This document shows, in pieces, positions 62,014 through 64,000 of a DNA stretch of 64,000 nucleotides. How positions within the stretch are numbered: the stretch's first letter is position 1; every line of letters begins with the position of its first letter. The DNA is taken from positions 612,767 to 676,766 of the forward strand of contig JAUJNX010000001.1 of assembly GCA_030447925.1 (NCBI GenBank). The letters are read 5' to 3'. Both the position numbers and the translations under genes were made by a program. Under the pieces are notes generated by a model, which was not told the origin of the DNA, searched no databases, and saw nothing but the letters and a program-made list of their open reading frames with translations. This DNA comes from Egibacteraceae bacterium (lineage in GTDB: Bacteria; Actinomycetota; Nitriliruptoria; Euzebyales; Egibacteraceae).

Positions 62014-62348
62014 TCCCCAGCCCCCAGCCCGCCCGGGGTGGCCTGAAGCTGGGCCGACAGCGGGAAGCACAAGCCCAGGTCGCCCAGCCCTGCCACGCGG
62101 TAGGCGACCCGGACGATCCGGTCCGCGGCGTACTCCGCGGACTCCCCCCCCGGCGCCTTCACCAACACCGCCAGCCGCAGCCGCCCGTCGGCGACCGCCT
62201 CCACGACCGCTCCCGCCACCAACCCGGTCTCCTCCAGCGTCTTGAGCAACAGCGCCTGACCGCCCTCGTCCAGCGACCCCTGCGAGGTCACCCAGGAGGC
62301 GACCACCCTCCAGGCCGGCCGGTCGTCCTCATGCCACGGCCGATGCAC
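62010..62348 (-). CDS. Hypothetical protein, first gene of the ten-gene operon (112 aa)
   Basis: From GTG 62348. Not recognised. The sequence starts with a Trp/His/Asp-rich turn (HRPWHEDDRPAWRVVASWV) followed by a helix and alternating strands with LRLAVLVKAP and ADRIVRVAYRVAGLG. It has the feel of a small soluble alpha/beta protein; a carrier or leader function is conceivable but there is no Ser-prosthetic site or cleavage motif. Its gene must carry the operon promoter in the 530 bases shared with the divergent XRE gene. Confidence 0.55.
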   Translation of the reverse strand: MHRPWHEDDRPAWRVVASWVTSQGSLDEGGQALLLKTLEETGLVAGAVVEAVADGRLRLAVLVKAPGGESAEYAADRIVRVAYRVAGLGDLGLCFPLSAQLQATPGGLGAGE

Positions 62349-62723
62349 CCTGTCCCGCCTCCGCTCACCGCGACTATGGGTGCCGGCCCGGCTGCACTGA
62401 GGTCGCCGACCCGGCCCAGCTCCACCCCGCCTGGCGGGTGAGCCGGTTGACGCCCTGGTGCGCCGTGCCGATCACGGTGCCCGCGGAGACGGCCCGACCA
62501 CAGGGTGCCCGTCCCTTCCTGGAGTCCCGCGCCGACCCCCACCTGCCCTCGCCCCTCACGCTCACTGCTCCGCTCCGCTCATCCCTGCCGGGGTGTGACC
62601 GTTCGCCCGGCCCGTGGACGAGAGAACCACGCAGAGGGGTGAAACCGCCATGAAGTGCGCCGGAAGTCTTGGCGGACGGACGTACGCTGCGGCTGGCCTT
62701 CGGGTGGCTTCAGGCCGGTGACC

Positions 62724-62813
62724 GTGTGGACCGCGGCGCGGGTGCACGAGGTCCGGCGACCGCGAGGAATGACCCGCGAGGAGTTCGCCGACCCGAGCCT
62801 GGACGTCGCGTAA
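62724..62813 (+). pseudogene. Decayed duplicate of the XRE HTH start
   Basis: Thirty codons, GTG to TAA, reading WTAARVHEVRRPRGMTREEF and then diverging into a stop. The intact gene 155 bases on has WTAERVRALRRARRMTREEF at the same place. A TACGCT element lies 35 bases upstream, as in the intact gene, so promoter and first codons were copied together. Confidence 0.6.
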
Positions 62814-62845
62814 TCCCTCCGCCGGGTGGACTTGTCCTGCGGTCG

Positions 62846-62851
62846 TACGCT
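62846..62851 (+). promoter_or_regulatory. -10 element of the XRE-TPR gene
   Basis: TACGCT, 27 bases before ATG 62879, with TTGTCC about 12 bases upstream of it. The same TCGTACGCTGC-like block recurs at 62681 in front of the decayed copy. Confidence 0.4.
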
Positions 62852-62878
62852 GCCTGGACGGAGCCCAGGGGGTGGCGG

Positions 62879-64000
62879 ATGGAGTGGACGGCGGAACGAG
62901 TCCGCGCGCTACGCCGCGCGCGGCGGATGACCCGCGAGGAGTTCGCTGAACTGGTCGGCGTGAGCGACCGGCAGGTGGCGACCTGGGAGACGGCGGACAC
63001 GCCGATGTATGCGCGGAACGCACGCGCCCTGGACGCCATCCACGACTCGCTCACCCCCTCGCAGGCGGATCGGTACGACGCCGAGACCGCCGGGGCCGCT
63101 GATATCGGAGATCGGCAGGCGGAGGAGAGGCTGCGACCGCTCTTGAACGCGACGGAGCGAGGTGCGAGGGTCACCCCTTCCGATCAGGCGGTGGACGCGC
63201 TTGGCGGTGCCCGATTGCGCGACGACGCCTTCGGGCGGCTGAGTGCGATGGGTCCCGCCGCCGGCTGCTCCCTGCTACCTGTCCACGACTCCCTGCTACC
63301 TGTCCACGACACGGTGCCGGCCTCCGTCACGCCCGCACCTGCCGATCCAGAGTTGGAGGAGGGGCCGGGAGTGAACCGCCGGGAGTTGTTCCGGCACGCA
63401 GGTGTGCTGGCCGCCGTGGCGCTCTTCCCGGGTGCCCTCGAGCCCGAGGCCGCGCCGGTCGAGCACTTCCGTGACCTGCGACGCGTGCTGGTCAATGCGG
63501 ACAACCTGCTCGGGCCCGGCCACGTGGTCCCCGCGGTGCACGAGCAGATCCGGGTCCTCCAGCAGCTGCGTCAGACCGCTCGCGGGACCGACAGGCATCG
63601 GGTGGTGCACCTGCAGGCGGAGTTCGGCGAGTTTGCCGGGTGGCTGTATCAGGACCTTGGCGACCACCGGGCAGCTCAGTACTGGACGGACCGGGCGCTG
63701 GAATGGTCCCACGCCGCCCGCGACCCGGCTCTGGCGACCTATGTCCTTGCCCGCAAGAGCCAACTCGCTGGCGACCGCAACGACGCCGCGACCGCCGTGG
63801 ATGTCGCCGAGGCCGCCGTTGCTACGGTCAGCCCGGGCAGCAAGCTGGCGGCCGTCGCGACGACCTATGTCGCGCATGGCTACGCCTTGGCCGGAGACGA
63901 GCGTGCGTGCGGTCGCGCCTATGACAGCGCCCACGAGCTGCTGGCCACGTCTGACCGGGATGCGGAGTGGAGCGCCTGGCTCGATGGTTCCTACATCGAG
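62879..64000 (+). CDS. XRE-family regulator with TPR domain, runs off the right edge
   Basis: At least 374 residues from ATG 62879. N-terminal HTH (residues about 5-50: RRARRMTREEFAELVGVSDRQVATWE), a variable linker with a duplicated SLLPVHD heptapeptide, then the NRRELFRHAGVLAAVALFPG block and tetratricopeptide helices (FGEFAGWLYQDLGDHRAAQYW; DPALATYVLARKSQLAGD). This type of actinobacterial regulator often sits next to biosynthetic clusters and may bind a small molecule or peptide with its TPR part. Divergent to, and probably the regulator of, the ten-gene operon. Confidence 0.88.
   Translation, partial: MEWTAERVRALRRARRMTREEFAELVGVSDRQVATWETADTPMYARNARALDAIHDSLTPSQADRYDAETAGAADIGDRQAEERLRPLLNATERGARVTPSDQAVDALGGARLRDDAFGRLSAMGPAAGCSLLPVHDSLLPVHDTVPASVTPAPADPELEEGPGVNRRELFRHAGVLAAVALFPGALEPEAAPVEHFRDLRRVLVNADNLLGPGHVVPAVHEQIRVLQQLRQTARGTDRHRVVHLQAEFGEFAGWLYQDLGDHRAAQYWTDRALEWSHAARDPALATYVLARKSQLAGDRNDAATAVDVAEAAVATVSPGSKLAAVATTYVAHGYALAGDERACGRAYDSAHELLATSDRDAEWSAWLDGSYIE
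63269..63310. repeat. 21-bp perfect tandem duplication inside the XRE gene
   Basis: Two identical 21-base units (63269-63289, 63290-63310) encode SLLPVHD twice in the linker between HTH and TPR parts. The unit length keeps the frame. Confidence 0.9.

Larger units (their letters stand above)
62349..62878. other. Intergenic control region between operon and XRE regulator
   Basis: 530 bases, no intact gene. It holds a decayed copy of the XRE gene start (62724-62813) with its own TACGCT element, and the XRE promoter. The operon promoter (leftward) must lie in 62349-62660; I could not single out a strong -35/-10 pair there. Confidence 0.5.

Noticed and set aside
62010..62348. Leader or precursor peptide (RiPP) for the B12 radical SAM enzyme
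   Set aside because: The protein lacks a double-Gly or other cleavage motif, a repetitive core or a Cys/Ser/Thr-rich tail, and no RRE-type partner is evident; no other short ORF in the operon fits.

Overview
The window is a 64 kb piece of very GC-rich (roughly 70% or more by eye) bacterial chromosome. GC-saturated third codon positions, many GTG starts, ATGA/GTGA stop-start overlaps, PASTA-type Ser/Thr kinase architecture, a leaderless promoter grammar (TANNNT 6-7 bases before the start codon), large serine integrase and CGNR and XRE-TPR regulators all point to an actinobacterium. I cannot name the genus from sequence alone.

Layout. (1) 1-23.9 kb is a well-kept core region: a frameshifted FAD disulfide oxidoreductase diverging from an aldehyde dehydrogenase; an epimerase coupled to an XRE regulator; an ammonium transporter diverging from an orphan branched-chain-type substrate-binding lipoprotein; a PASTA membrane protein, an amylosucrase, a GGDEF/HD-GYP protein, a PASTA Ser/Thr kinase, and two overlapping GGDEF-EAL proteins. 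Together these read as nitrogen and carbon acquisition plus cyclic-di-GMP and envelope signalling. (2) At 24.0 kb a tRNA-Arg(ACG) gene carries the end of an integrated element. A large serine integrase stops inside the tRNA and is coupled to a small resolvase-like protein that has lost the catalytic serine; an orphan methyltransferase follows. (3) 27.4-51 kb is a scarred accessory region: drug/amino-acid exporters (two MFS, LysE, AzlCD), a GNAT-CGNR pair, a toxin-antitoxin pair, a LacI-controlled catabolic cluster cut short at both ends (a truncated dehydrogenase E1-alpha and a livF truncated by an ISL3-type IS), gene fragments joined at scars, a broken VanX-like peptidase and a broken IS256 transposase. 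Inside it sits an intact thiamine locus: HAD-Nudix fusion, TPP riboswitch, thiC, DinB protein. (4) 51-64 kb holds the most unusual unit: ten minus-strand genes from 62.3 to 53.0 kb, nine of the junctions overlapping or nearly so, encoding two small proteins, a divergent S-adenosylhomocysteine-hydrolase-like enzyme, an unknown protein, two SAM methyltransferases, a tandem GNAT, an aldo/keto reductase, an endonuclease/exonuclease/phosphatase-fold protein and a B12-binding radical SAM enzyme. It is bracketed by two TPR regulators (one with, one without an HTH). I infer an uncharacterised biosynthetic or modification pathway built around methyl transfer.

Several genes carry single frameshifts. 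Those in the core region fall in GC-only tracts and may be sequence errors; those in the accessory region go with truncations and IS remnants and are more likely true decay.
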